From the NCBI GenBank assembly GCA_965199095.1, contig CBDAQM010000003.1, forward strand, positions 744,001 through 808,000: a stretch of DNA of 64,000 bases, given 5' to 3'. The DNA comes from LMUY01 sp965199095. GTDB taxonomy: Bacteria > Pseudomonadota > Alphaproteobacteria > Acetobacterales > Acetobacteraceae. The notes under the pieces were generated by a model. That model was given only the letters and a program-made list of their open reading frames with translations, had not been told where the DNA came from and searched no databases. Position 1 is the stretch's first letter. The number at the start of each line of letters is the position of its first letter. A program made the position numbers and the translations under genes. Shown piece by piece: positions 34,806 to 43,135 of the stretch.

Positions 34806-35251
34806 GCGAGGCTGCGTTCGACGTGGGTGAGCTTTATCAGCAGGTGATCCTGGACCGGGGCCGCCACCCCCGGCACCAGGCACGGCTCGACCCCTATGAC
34901 CATGCCGCCAAGGGTGACAACCCGATGTGCGGCGACCGGGTCGAGGTGCGCGTGCGCATGGCGGATGGCTGCATCGCCCAGGCGGCGTTCGAAGCGCGGG
35001 GCTGCGCGATCAGCATCGCGTCCGCCGACCTGATGGCGGAGGCCGTGGCCGGGCGAACGCCCGACGCCGTACAGGATTTGGCCGAACGCTTCCGCGCGCT
35101 AGTCCGCACCGGCGCCTGCCCGGATTGCGCTCCTGACATGGAGACCCTGCGGCCCTTGGCAGGCGTGCATGAGTTCAAGTCGCGGCTGAAATGCGCCACA
35201 TTGCCGTGGGACGCGCTGCTGGCCGCGCTGGAGGACGCCGATCATGACTGA
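34802..35251 (+). CDS. sufU: SufU-type sulfur acceptor (IscU-like fold)
   Basis: A 149-aa protein that receives persulfide sulfur from SufS. The zinc/sulfur ligand set is visible: Cys43 and Asp45 in NPMCGDRVEV, Cys68 in EARGCAISIASADLM, Cys131 in KSRLKCATLPWDALL. The insertion between the second and third Cys contains an extra Cys pair, CPDC (106-109), which I do not recall as typical of SufU. The start overlaps sufS by 4 bases and the stop overlaps the next gene by 8. Confidence 0.93.
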
Positions 35252-35594
35252 CATCCATGCCGCCTGGACGCCCGAGGGTTCGGCCGAACCGGTGCCGACC
35301 GAGGACGCGATCATCAACGCGATCGGCACGGTCTACGACCCCGAAATCCCGGTGAACATCTACGAACTCGGCCTGGTCTACGCGATTGAGATTTCCGACG
35401 AAGGCCGCGTCAAGGTGGAGATGACGCTGACCGCGCCCGGCTGCCCCTCCGCCCAGGAATTGCCGATCCAGGCGCGCGAGGCCATCATGGCGGTGCCCGG
35501 CGTGACCGAGTGCGAGGTCGAGACGGTGTGGGACCCGCCCTGGGATCCGAGCCGGATGACCGAGGAAGCCCGCCTGTCATTGAACATGTTCTGA
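35244..35594 (+). CDS. sufT: SUF-associated MIP18/DUF59 protein SufT
   Basis: A 116-aa DUF59-family protein involved in Fe-S cluster maturation, probably as a targeting or carrier factor. The family motif TVYDPEIPVNIYELGLVYAIEI is followed by VEMTLTAPGCPSAQELP with the conserved Cys, then VPGVTECEVETVWDPPWDPSRMTEEARLSLNMF at the end. It overlaps sufU by 8 bases; sufA follows after 23 bases. Confidence 0.95.
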   Translation: MTDIHAAWTPEGSAEPVPTEDAIINAIGTVYDPEIPVNIYELGLVYAIEISDEGRVKVEMTLTAPGCPSAQELPIQAREAIMAVPGVTECEVETVWDPPWDPSRMTEEARLSLNMF

Positions 35595-35617
35595 CGCGTC
35601 ACGATTTAGGATTCACC

Positions 35618-35986
35618 ATGAGTGCAACCCAGACCACCGCGAAGCCCCGCCGCGCCCTGCCGCCGTTGATGACGATGTCGGACGCGGCTGCCGACCGCTT
35701 GGCGAAACTCTACAGCGGCGCGCAGAAGGGCATGCTGTTGCGCATCGACGTGAGCACAAAAGGCTGCTCCGGCATGTCGTACCGCATGGACTGGGTAGTG
35801 GAGCCGGGCCCTGGGGACGAAATCGTCACGGACCATGGCTTGACGGTGCTCGTAGACCGGAAGGCAAGCCTGTTCCTGATCGGCACAATGATGGACTACC
35901 AGGTGAAGGACCTATCTGCCGGTTTTACCTTCGTGAACCCGAACGAGAAGGGCCGCTGCGGCTGTGGCGAGAGCTTCCACGTCTGA
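35618..35986 (+). CDS. sufA: A-type Fe-S carrier SufA (IscA/HesB family)
   Basis: A 122-aa carrier of newly built Fe-S clusters. The three conserved cysteines are Cys50 in VSTKGCSGMSY and Cys114/Cys116 in EKGRCGCGESFHV. LPPLMTMSDAAADRLAKLYSG is the start of the HesB domain. The first 13 residues are a short polar extension. The open frame reaches upstream into sufT in another phase, but ATG at 35618 gives the normal domain. It ends the SUF operon; the DNA after it changes to lower-GC relic sequence. Confidence 0.95.
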   Translation: MSATQTTAKPRRALPPLMTMSDAAADRLAKLYSGAQKGMLLRIDVSTKGCSGMSYRMDWVVEPGPGDEIVTDHGLTVLVDRKASLFLIGTMMDYQVKDLSAGFTFVNPNEKGRCGCGESFHV

Positions 35987-35987
35987 G

Positions 35988-36248
35988 CCGTGATGTGTAG
36001 TTGGGCCACGACTGATCTTTGGGCTGCACGATCATCGTAGTTCCGTATCGGCGCAGGATCATGGGTTGCCTGCCGAAGCCAGGAACATGAATGTAACTCG
36101 GCCATCCTCGTTGACATGGGCAGCGGTCTCGCTGCCGCTTCCCGTCAGATCAAGATACCTGACCTCATTGCGGTCGGGTATTCGGAAGGTGTCCATTGCT
36201 TTCGGCGCTGTGTTCCCGCGGCGCAGTCGCTACGAAGATCGGACTTAC
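35988..36248 (-). pseudogene. Decayed pyridoxamine 5'-phosphate oxidase-family gene (three frames)
   Basis: Read on the minus strand, three successive frames give consecutive pieces of one family. First is SPIFVATAPREH (about 36248-36206). After a shift, APKAMDTFRIPDRNEVRYLDLTGS begins, continuing GSETAAHVNEDGRVTFMF to a stop at 36059. After another shift comes MILRRYGTTMIVQPKDQSW (from 36062 down to about 35988). The order FVATAP, DTFR, YLDLTGSG-ETAAH, GRxTFMF, ILRxYG is that of pyridoxamine-phosphate-oxidase-like flavoproteins. At least two frameshifts and truncation at both ends make it non-functional. It fills most of the 320-base gap between sufA and the efflux operon; nothing else is seen there. 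Confidence 0.75.
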
Positions 36249-36306
36249 ACTGAATTACTAAGATGAACGGAAAGCCATGGTTACCAGGGATTAGCATGCT
36301 TGCTAA

Positions 36307-37749
36307 TTAGGATGGTCCTTGAACACGATCTGTCCAGCCGCCACCGAGCGCCATGTAAAGCGTCACCAAGTTCTGCGCTTGGGAAAGGTTGAGGGAGACG
36401 AGTGTAAGTTGCGCTGAGAACAGTGAGTTCTGCGCGATGAGCACGTTGAGATAGGTGTCTGCCCCGGCATCCGACCGCATCTTTGATACATCATAGTAGG
36501 TCTGATCGGCATGGACGAGCTTCTTCTCTGCGTCTACCTGGCGCGTATAGGTCGCCCGTCCGGCCAGCGCGTCCGAGACGTCGTGGAACGCCGACTGGAT
36601 GGATTTCTCATAATTTGCGATCTCGATTCGTCTTTGGACTTTGGCGTAGTCGAGATTGGCAAAGTTTACTCCGGCGTCGAAAATTGGCACGCTGACTTGC
36701 GGTTCGAACAGCCAGGACGCCGTCCCGGCGCCGAACAACTTCGTCAGGCCGCCACTAGCCGTGCCGCCGCTACCGGTCAGCGTGACAGACGGGAAGAACG
36801 CCGCCCTCGCAGCGCCGATGTTCGCGTTGGCGGCCAGTAAGGTGTGCTCAGCGGCGCGAATGTCCGGGCGGCGCTGCAGTAGATCCGAAGGCAACCCGGC
36901 GGGTAAGGCTGGGAACGCTGGCTCCGCCCCCAGTCCGCTCTCCGCCATCATGCGTGTCTGCAACGCGTCCGGCAGCGTGGTTCCAACCAGCAGTACCAAT
37001 TGATCGAGATCCTGCGCCACCTGCCTGGTATATTGCTCAACGCTTGCCTCGGCGGTGCGCAGAGTTGACTCTGCCTGCGCCACCGTGAGCAGTGTTCCGG
37101 TCCCTTGGGCTAGTTGCAGTTTGTAAAGGTCATATGATTGCTGCTGCGCCTTTGCCGTCAACTGCGACACACGCAAAGCGTCACGATCGGCAAGCCACGC
37201 CAGATATTCTGACGCGACCGATGCCACCAGGCTAATCAGCGTGCTCTTTTGCGTCTCAGCCAGGCTGAAATATTGCTCTTGCGCCTGCTTGCTCAGACTG
37301 CGGATGCGGCCGAACAGATCCAATTCATATGAGACAGCGCTCAGCCCCAGACTATAGGCATTTAGATGCAGAGCCGTGGGCGTTCCCTCCTCGCCTGGCG
37401 CCTCCCGCGCGAAGTCGCCACTGCCAAGCGCATCGATCGTCGGGAACAGCGCGGCATGCTGGACCTCGTACTGCGCGTAAGAGGCGGCGACGTTTTGCGC
37501 GGCAACCCGCAAGTCGCGGTTATTTTCCAGTGCCAAAGCGATCAGGTCCTGCATCACCGGGTCGATGAAGAAGTCGCGCCAGCCCAAATCGGCAGCCGCC
37601 ACGCTGCCGGACACGGCGCCCGCACCGGTGAAGGCCGGGCCGGCCGGGTAACGATCCGCCACGGGCAAGCCGGGGCGCAGGTAATCCGGGATCAGGCTGC
37701 AGCCAGTCAGTGCCATCAGCAGGGTCGAAGCCAGGATGAGGTTGCGCAT
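36307..37749 (-). CDS. Outer membrane efflux lipoprotein, NodT/OprM family
   Basis: The outer-membrane channel of the tripartite pump encoded with the two genes upstream. The 480-aa protein has a lipoprotein signal with lipobox LTGC (Cys17). Two OEP repeats follow with LALENNRDLRVAAQN, YELDLFGRIRSLSKQAQEQYF, LLQRRPDIRAAEHTLLAANANIGAARAAFFPSVTLTG and a matching C-terminal half. Length and motifs are normal for the NodT group. Base composition is visibly lower in GC than the SUF and T6SS genes on either side. It is last of the tetR-MFP-RND-OMF unit, three bases after the pump gene. Confidence 0.94.
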   Translation of the reverse strand: MRNLILASTLLMALTGCSLIPDYLRPGLPVADRYPAGPAFTGAGAVSGSVAAADLGWRDFFIDPVMQDLIALALENNRDLRVAAQNVAASYAQYEVQHAALFPTIDALGSGDFAREAPGEEGTPTALHLNAYSLGLSAVSYELDLFGRIRSLSKQAQEQYFSLAETQKSTLISLVASVASEYLAWLADRDALRVSQLTAKAQQQSYDLYKLQLAQGTGTLLTVAQAESTLRTAEASVEQYTRQVAQDLDQLVLLVGTTLPDALQTRMMAESGLGAEPAFPALPAGLPSDLLQRRPDIRAAEHTLLAANANIGAARAAFFPSVTLTGSGGTASGGLTKLFGAGTASWLFEPQVSVPIFDAGVNFANLDYAKVQRRIEIANYEKSIQSAFHDVSDALAGRATYTRQVDAEKKLVHADQTYYDVSKMRSDAGADTYLNVLIAQNSLFSAQLTLVSLNLSQAQNLVTLYMALGGGWTDRVQGPS

Positions 37750-37752
37750 GAT

Positions 37753-40700
37753 CTAAGCCTTCACCGCGGCCCGCGCCGGGGTATCGTCGTGCTTCACCGT
37801 TGGCTTGACCCGGAACAGCCTGAGCACGGTTACGAAGAACACGGGGACGAAGAAGATCGCCAGGATGGTGGCCGTGACCATGCCGCCCACCACCGCCGTG
37901 CCGATCGCGGTTCGCGCCGCAGCGCCCGCACCGCTCGCGATCGCCAGCGGGAACACGCCGCAGACGAAGGCCAAGGAGGTCATTAGGATCGGCCTCAGCC
38001 GTTCCCGGGCCGCCTGGAGAGCCGCGTCGCGCAGGGTGGCGCCTTCCTCATAGAACTCCTTGGCGAATTCCACGATCAAGATGGCGTTCTTCACCGCCAG
38101 TCCCACCGTCGTCAGCAGGCCCACCTGGAAATACACGTCATTGTCCAAGCCGCGGATTGAGGTCGCGATTACCGCGCCAAGCACACCCAGTGGCGCCACC
38201 AACAGCACTGCGATCGGGATCGCCCAGCTTTCATACAACGCCGCCAGGCAGAACAGGATGACGACGCCAGAGATGCTGAACAACGCCGTCGTTTGCGATC
38301 CCGCCTGCACCTCCTCGAAGCTCAGCCCGGTCCACTCATAGCCGATGCCCGCCGGCAGCTTGGCTGCCATCTCCTGCATCGCGGCGATCGCCGAGCCAGT
38401 GCTGCCGCCGGGTCCAGGGGCACCCAGGATCTCGTACGAGGTGGAGCCGTTATAGTTCTGCACATTCTGCGCCCCGACCAGCCACTTGCCGGTCGCTATG
38501 GCGGAGAATGGCACCAGCCCGTTGTTGCTGTTGCGCAGGTACCATTTGTCGAGATCGTCCGGCAGCATGCGGGCATAGTCCTCGCCTTGGACATAGACCT
38601 GCTTGACCCGGCCGCCGCGCAGGAATTGGTTGACGTAGATCGACCCCAGCGCTCCCTCGATGAAGGTGTTGATGTCAGCCGTCGTCACGCCGAACGCATT
38701 AGCCTTCGCATGATCGATGACCAGATTGTATTGCGACGCGTCCTCGATCCCGTTCGGCCGCACCGCCATCACCCTCGGGTCTCTCGCGGCCATCCCAAGC
38801 AATTGGTTGCGCGCGGCAAGCAGCTTGTCATGGCCCACATTGCCCCGATCGACCAGTTCCATGTCGAAGCCGGACGCGTTGCCCAGCTCCAGCACCGCAG
38901 GCGGCTGGAAGGTCAAGATCAGTGCGTCCCGCGTGCCCGCGAAATGCTGCGTCACCCGGGCCGCGACCGCAGCACCGGACTGCGAGGCCAAGGGCCGGTC
39001 CGCCCAGGGCTTGAGGCTGATCACCAGGAAGCCGGCATTCTGCCCCTGTCCGGCAAAGTTAAAGCCGACGACCGACAGCGCTGTGGCGACGTTGGCCTTT
39101 TCCGCTGTGAGCAGATAGTCGATCACACGCTCGTTCACCGCATCAGTCTGCTCCGCGGTGCTGCCTGGCGGCAGGGTCGTTTGACCGAACACCAGCGCCT
39201 GGTCTTCATCGGGCAAAAAGCCCGTCGGCAGCTTGGTGAAGAAGAACACCATCGTCCCGGCAATAATGACGAAGGCCAGCATCGACCAGACCGAGCCGCT
39301 GATCATGCGGCCAACGCCGCCGCTGTAGCGCTTGTTGGTCCAGTTGAAGCCCTTGTTGAACCAGCCGAACGGGCCACGGAGCTGGCTGTGCCCCTCCTTC
39401 TTCGGCTTCAAAAGGCTTGCGCACAAAGCCGGCGTCAGGATCAGCGCCACCAGCACCGACAGCACCATCGCCGAGACGATGGTCACCGAAAACTGTCGGT
39501 AGATCACGCCCGTCGAACCGCTCAGGAACGCCATCGGCAGGAACACCGCGGACAGCACCAGCGCGATGCCGACCAGCGCGCCGGAAATCTGCGTCATTGA
39601 TTTCCGGGTGGCGTCGCGCGGAGAGAGCTTGTCCTCCTCCATCACACGCTCAACATTTTCCACCACGACGATCGCGTCGTCCACCAGCAGGCCAACCGCG
39701 AGCACCATCGCCAGCATGGTGAGCGTGTTGATCGTGTAGCCCAGCACCGCCAGCACGCCGAACGTGCCCAGCAGCACCACCGGCACGGCAATGGTCGGGA
39801 TCAAGGTGGCGCGGAAATTCTGCAGGAAAATGTACATCACGACGAAGACGAGGACGATCGCCTCGATCAACGTCTTGACCACTTCGGTGATGGACAGGGT
39901 GATAAACGGCTCGGTGTCGAGTGGGTAGACGATTTGCAGGCCCGCCGGGAAGTAGGGCTGCAACGCCGCCAGTTCAGCGCGAACGGCGGATTCCGTCGCC
40001 AGTTGGTTGGCCCCGGCCGCGAGCTTCAACGCGATCGCTGCGGCGGGCGCATGGTTGATCTTGGCGGTCGGCGAATAGACCTGCGCGCCGAGCTCAACGC
40101 GGGCGACATCCTTCAGCAAGACCTGGGAACCGTTGAGGTTCACCTTCAGCAGGATGTTCTCGAACTGCTCCGGGGTCTCGTACCGGGTCGGGCCGATGAT
40201 CGTGGCGTCCAGGCGCTGCCCCTTGGTCGCGGGCAGGCCGCCTATTTCGCCGGACGAGACCTGGATGTTCTCCGCGCTGATCGCACTGGTCACGTCGCCG
40301 ACCGTCAGCGCGTATTTGTAGAGCTTGGCAGGGTCGAGCCAAATCCGCATCGCGTATTCGGAGCCAAACAGCGTGTAGTCGCCGACGCCGGAGACCCGGC
40401 TGAGTGAGTCCTGCACGTTGGATGCGACGTAGTCGGCGATGTCCTGCGCGTTCATGCTGCCATCGGCCGAGATGAAACCGATGACCACCATGAAATTCTT
40501 GGTGGCCTTGGTGACCCGGATACCCTGCTGGGTGACTTCCGTCGGCAGCACCGCTTCGGCCAAGGACAGCTTATTCTGCACCTGCACCTGGGCGATGTTG
40601 ACGTCCGTGCCCTGCTTGAACGTCGCATCAATCTCCATCGCACCACTCGATTGGGTGGTGGAGGAGATGTATTCCAGGCCGTCCAGGCCGTTCAATTGCT

Positions 40701-40899
40701 GCTGGATGGGGCGCACCACGGTGTCTGCCACCGTCTGTGCGGACGCGCCGGGATACGTCACCGTGATCGAGATCTGCGGCGCCGCGATGGATGGATATTG
40801 CGCGATTGGCAGTTGGAAGATCTCCACGCCGCCGATGAGCATGAGGATGAGGCCGATGACCCAAGCGAAGATCGGCCGGTCGATGAAGAAGGCGGACAT
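37753..40899 (-). CDS. RND efflux pump inner-membrane subunit, HAE1 (AcrB/MexB) family
   Basis: A 1048-aa proton-driven exporter. It begins MSAFFIDRPIFAWVIGLILML and has the family blocks: QNKLSLAEAVLPTEVTQQGI, VKTLIEAIVLVFVVMYIFLQN, and the proton-relay Asp pair in VGLLVDDAIVVVENVERVM. FLPDEDQALVFGQTTLPPGST starts the second repeat, and GLLTTVGLAVKNAILIVEFAKE comes late. Twelve TM segments and two large periplasmic loops fit. The substrate cannot be inferred. The gene is intact and lies 11 bases after the membrane-fusion gene. Confidence 0.96.
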   Translation of the reverse strand: MSAFFIDRPIFAWVIGLILMLIGGVEIFQLPIAQYPSIAAPQISITVTYPGASAQTVADTVVRPIQQQLNGLDGLEYISSTTQSSGAMEIDATFKQGTDVNIAQVQVQNKLSLAEAVLPTEVTQQGIRVTKATKNFMVVIGFISADGSMNAQDIADYVASNVQDSLSRVSGVGDYTLFGSEYAMRIWLDPAKLYKYALTVGDVTSAISAENIQVSSGEIGGLPATKGQRLDATIIGPTRYETPEQFENILLKVNLNGSQVLLKDVARVELGAQVYSPTAKINHAPAAAIALKLAAGANQLATESAVRAELAALQPYFPAGLQIVYPLDTEPFITLSITEVVKTLIEAIVLVFVVMYIFLQNFRATLIPTIAVPVVLLGTFGVLAVLGYTINTLTMLAMVLAVGLLVDDAIVVVENVERVMEEDKLSPRDATRKSMTQISGALVGIALVLSAVFLPMAFLSGSTGVIYRQFSVTIVSAMVLSVLVALILTPALCASLLKPKKEGHSQLRGPFGWFNKGFNWTNKRYSGGVGRMISGSVWSMLAFVIIAGTMVFFFTKLPTGFLPDEDQALVFGQTTLPPGSTAEQTDAVNERVIDYLLTAEKANVATALSVVGFNFAGQGQNAGFLVISLKPWADRPLASQSGAAVAARVTQHFAGTRDALILTFQPPAVLELGNASGFDMELVDRGNVGHDKLLAARNQLLGMAARDPRVMAVRPNGIEDASQYNLVIDHAKANAFGVTTADINTFIEGALGSIYVNQFLRGGRVKQVYVQGEDYARMLPDDLDKWYLRNSNNGLVPFSAIATGKWLVGAQNVQNYNGSTSYEILGAPGPGGSTGSAIAAMQEMAAKLPAGIGYEWTGLSFEEVQAGSQTTALFSISGVVILFCLAALYESWAIPIAVLLVAPLGVLGAVIATSIRGLDNDVYFQVGLLTTVGLAVKNAILIVEFAKEFYEEGATLRDAALQAARERLRPILMTSLAFVCGVFPLAIASGAGAAARTAIGTAVVGGMVTATILAIFFVPVFFVTVLRLFRVKPTVKHDDTPARAAVKA

Positions 40900-40910
40900 T
40901 TCGGGCGCGC

Positions 40911-42086
40911 CTACTTCGCTTGCCCAGGGGCCGGCGCGGGCGCCGGGTCAGCCTTGACCTCGGTGGCGTGCACCTCCGCGCCCGGCCGCACCTTCTGCAA
41001 TCCGTCAACGATGACCTTGTCGCCCGGCGCCAGTCCACCGGTCACGACCCAGTTGTCGCCGATCGCACGGCTGGTCTGGATGATCTTCAGCGCCGCCTTG
41101 TTGTCCTTGTCGACCACCAGCACCGTCGCGTCGCCATGGGTGTTGTGGGACACCCCGACTTGCGGCACCAGCAATGCCTGGTCATCGGTGCCTTCCTGCA
41201 GTTCCGCCCGGACGAACAGGCCCGGCAGCAGCAGGTGGTCGGGGTTCGGGAAGATGGCCCGCACGACCACGGTGCCGGTGGCCTGATCGACCGTCACCTC
41301 AGAGAATTGCAGCGTGCCTGGGACCGGGTATTTGGCTCCGTTCTCCAGGACCAAAGTAACCTTGGCCTGGTTCGGACCGGTTTGCTGGATCTTGCCCGCC
41401 GCAAGCTCCTGCCGTAACCGCAGCAGCGTCGTCGCCGGCTGGGGGACGTCGACATAGATCGGGTCGAGTTGCGTCACCGTTGCCAGCACCGTTGTCTGGC
41501 CGGCGGTCACCAGCGCGCCCGGCGTGACTGCTGATCGCCCGATACGTCCGCTTATGGGTGCGTTCACCTTGGTGTAGGTCAGATTGATCTTGGCTTGTTC
41601 AATCGCCGCCTGAGCGGTGCCGATCGTCGCGACTGCTTCGCCTGTGGCAGCCACAGCGTCATCGTAGTCCTGCCGGCTCACGGCCTGGGCGGCCGCGAGC
41701 GGCTTGTAACGAGCGCTCTTGGCCCGTGCGGTCACGAGCGCAGCCTGGTCATAGGCCAGCGTCGCAAGGGCGCTGTCATAGGTCGCCTGATAGGTCGCCG
41801 GGTCGATCTGGTATAACGGATCGCCCACCTTCACCTCCGCACCTTCGACGAAGATGCGCTTCAGAATAAGGCCGTTGACCTGCGGGCGGACATCCGCGGT
41901 GAGGAAGGCGGTGGTGCGTCCGGGCAGTTCAGTCGTGAGTGTGACCGGCTGCGCCTTGAGCGTGACGACGCCGACCTCCGCCGCCGGTGGCGCCCCCGGC
42001 GCGGCCGCAGGCTTGCGGTCGCACCCGGCCAACGACATGGCGGCGATCAATAACGGCGGCACAGCAGCGCGGAATGGTTTGGCCAT
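40911..42086 (-). CDS. RND efflux membrane fusion protein (AcrA/MexA family lipoprotein)
   Basis: A 391-aa periplasmic adaptor. It has a lipoprotein signal ending at lipobox LAGC (Cys22). The beta-barrel/lipoyl start is PGRTTAFLTADVRPQVNGLILKRIFVEGAEVKVGDPLYQIDPATYQA, the coiled-coil hairpin region is rich in Ala, and the second lipoyl half is INLTYTKVNAPISGRIGRSAVTPGALV. VVVRAIFPNPDHLLLPGLFVRAEL follows. It links the RND pump to the outer-membrane channel. It lies 12 bases downstream of the tetR gene. Confidence 0.95.
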   Translation of the reverse strand: MAKPFRAAVPPLLIAAMSLAGCDRKPAAAPGAPPAAEVGVVTLKAQPVTLTTELPGRTTAFLTADVRPQVNGLILKRIFVEGAEVKVGDPLYQIDPATYQATYDSALATLAYDQAALVTARAKSARYKPLAAAQAVSRQDYDDAVAATGEAVATIGTAQAAIEQAKINLTYTKVNAPISGRIGRSAVTPGALVTAGQTTVLATVTQLDPIYVDVPQPATTLLRLRQELAAGKIQQTGPNQAKVTLVLENGAKYPVPGTLQFSEVTVDQATGTVVVRAIFPNPDHLLLPGLFVRAELQEGTDDQALLVPQVGVSHNTHGDATVLVVDKDNKAALKIIQTSRAIGDNWVVTGGLAPGDKVIVDGLQKVRPGAEVHATEVKADPAPAPAPGQAK

Positions 42087-42098
42087 AGGAGTCGTCCA

Positions 42099-42767
42099 TC
42101 AGCGTGAAGAGGAAGCAGACTTTGCCGAGCGCGATGATGAGTGACGGGAGGAACGTCGCTGCGTCGGCGCGGAGTTAGGGGAAACCTTGACGAAAGCTCT
42201 TTCCAGTAGTGACAGTTGGGCAGCTATCCGCTGCAAATGTTCCTCACGCTGGAATTTAAGTATGAGAACGGGATCCCAGGCGCTGATCATACAATCGAAT
42301 AACGCCGAGATGGCTTCGCTAGGGTTATCATGATCAAGCCGGCCTGCATCGATCGCATCCCGCAACACGGATTCGGCAGCGCGTCGCAAAAAGGCGTGGA
42401 AGTCCTCTACGAACTTCCAACGGTTCTTCTTTTCGAGTGCCTGAAGCTGCAGGATGTCCTTCTCATTGCCCAACTTGTCATGCAGGTGTCGCGCGGTACT
42501 GATGAAAATCACGGCAAGTCGCGCCCAATCGCCTGAAGTTTTGCTAATCGCGTCCGCAATGTCCTGCTGCAGCGTGATCAGTTCATGTGTGCCAACCGCT
42601 TCTAAAATGGCGTCGCGAGACGGGAAAAAGTTATAGAGGTTCGGGGATGACATCCTCAGCTCGCGCGCGATGTCCGCCATGCTGGTCTTGACGGGACCAT
42701 AGCGCATGAAAAGGCCCTTCGCGGCCGCTAAGATCGCTTCCCGTGTCTCGTCCTTCGTTGTCGCCAT
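42099..42767 (-). CDS. TetR/AcrR-family transcriptional regulator
   Basis: A 222-aa repressor. The N-terminal HTH is TREAILAAAKGLFMRYGPVKTSMADIARELRMSSPNLYNFFPSRDAILEAV (residues about 8-58), and the helical ligand-binding domain follows. The C-terminus ends in an unusual Ser/Arg tail (QRRSSRHSSSRSAKSASSSR). Met at 42767 is chosen, since an upstream TTG would start inside the promoter. Unlike most acrR genes it is not divergent: it is first in the same transcript as the pump genes, so it probably represses both itself and the pump. Confidence 0.92.
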   Translation of the reverse strand: MATTKDETREAILAAAKGLFMRYGPVKTSMADIARELRMSSPNLYNFFPSRDAILEAVGTHELITLQQDIADAISKTSGDWARLAVIFISTARHLHDKLGNEKDILQLQALEKKNRWKFVEDFHAFLRRAAESVLRDAIDAGRLDHDNPSEAISALFDCMISAWDPVLILKFQREEHLQRIAAQLSLLERAFVKVSPNSAPTQRRSSRHSSSRSAKSASSSR

Positions 42768-42790
42768 CGAGCCTCCAACGCCTGACGATA

Positions 42791-42818
42791 TACATAAACA
42801 TTCAGGATTCAGTGTCAA
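42791..42818 (-). promoter_or_regulatory. Probable sigma70-type promoter with tandem CTGAAT, upstream of tetR
   Basis: On the minus strand a TTGACA (42813-42818) is followed after 16 bases by TATGTA (42791-42796), 24 bases before the tetR start. The spacer contains two adjacent CTGAAT copies that could belong to an operator for the repressor; no clean palindrome is visible. The AT-rich sequence is distinct from the surrounding DNA. Confidence 0.5.
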
Positions 42819-42856
42819 GTTCGCTGTGGAGTTAACTTGCCCTACGGCTCACGCCC

Positions 42857-42982
42857 GGGTCGCTTCTCGGCGGACTCAAACGCAGGCTCAAACGCGGCGT
42901 GTTCCACGCCATCGTTGCCCTGCAAGCCGCCATCAACCGCTTCGTCATCGCCGCGGTCAGGCGCGGGCGACAATCCTACTGA
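42857..42982 (+). pseudogene. 3' remnant of an IS630-family transposase gene
   Basis: In one plus-strand frame the DNA reads GGLKRRLKRGVFHAIVALQ, continuing AAINRFVIAAVRRGRQSY, then stop at 42980-42982. The LKRGVF-x3-V-x-LQAAINRF segment and the AAVRRG-Q ending resemble the C-terminus of IS630-type transposases. In those proteins the two blocks are separated by about 25 residues (the NPKPFxWT region), so an internal deletion is likely. No catalytic DDE part and no terminal repeats are seen. The rest of the 368-base gap (42983-43135) shows no recognisable feature. Confidence 0.6.
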
Positions 42983-43135
42983 CCGCGAGGTAGATCACGC
43001 CACGACTCGGTCGATGCCGGCGCGGACGTGGCAACGGAGCCGTAACGGAGTTCGCCGTGCTCACGGCAGATGCGAGCGGCGGCCTGATCGGATTCGGAGC
43101 CCCGCAGATGTTGTAAGCGGCGGTAGCTGCGGATG

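Noticed and set aside
42983..43135. A frame reading NGAVTEFAVLTADASGGLIGFGAPQML
   Set aside because: Short, without a start codon or recognised family; cannot be told from chance.
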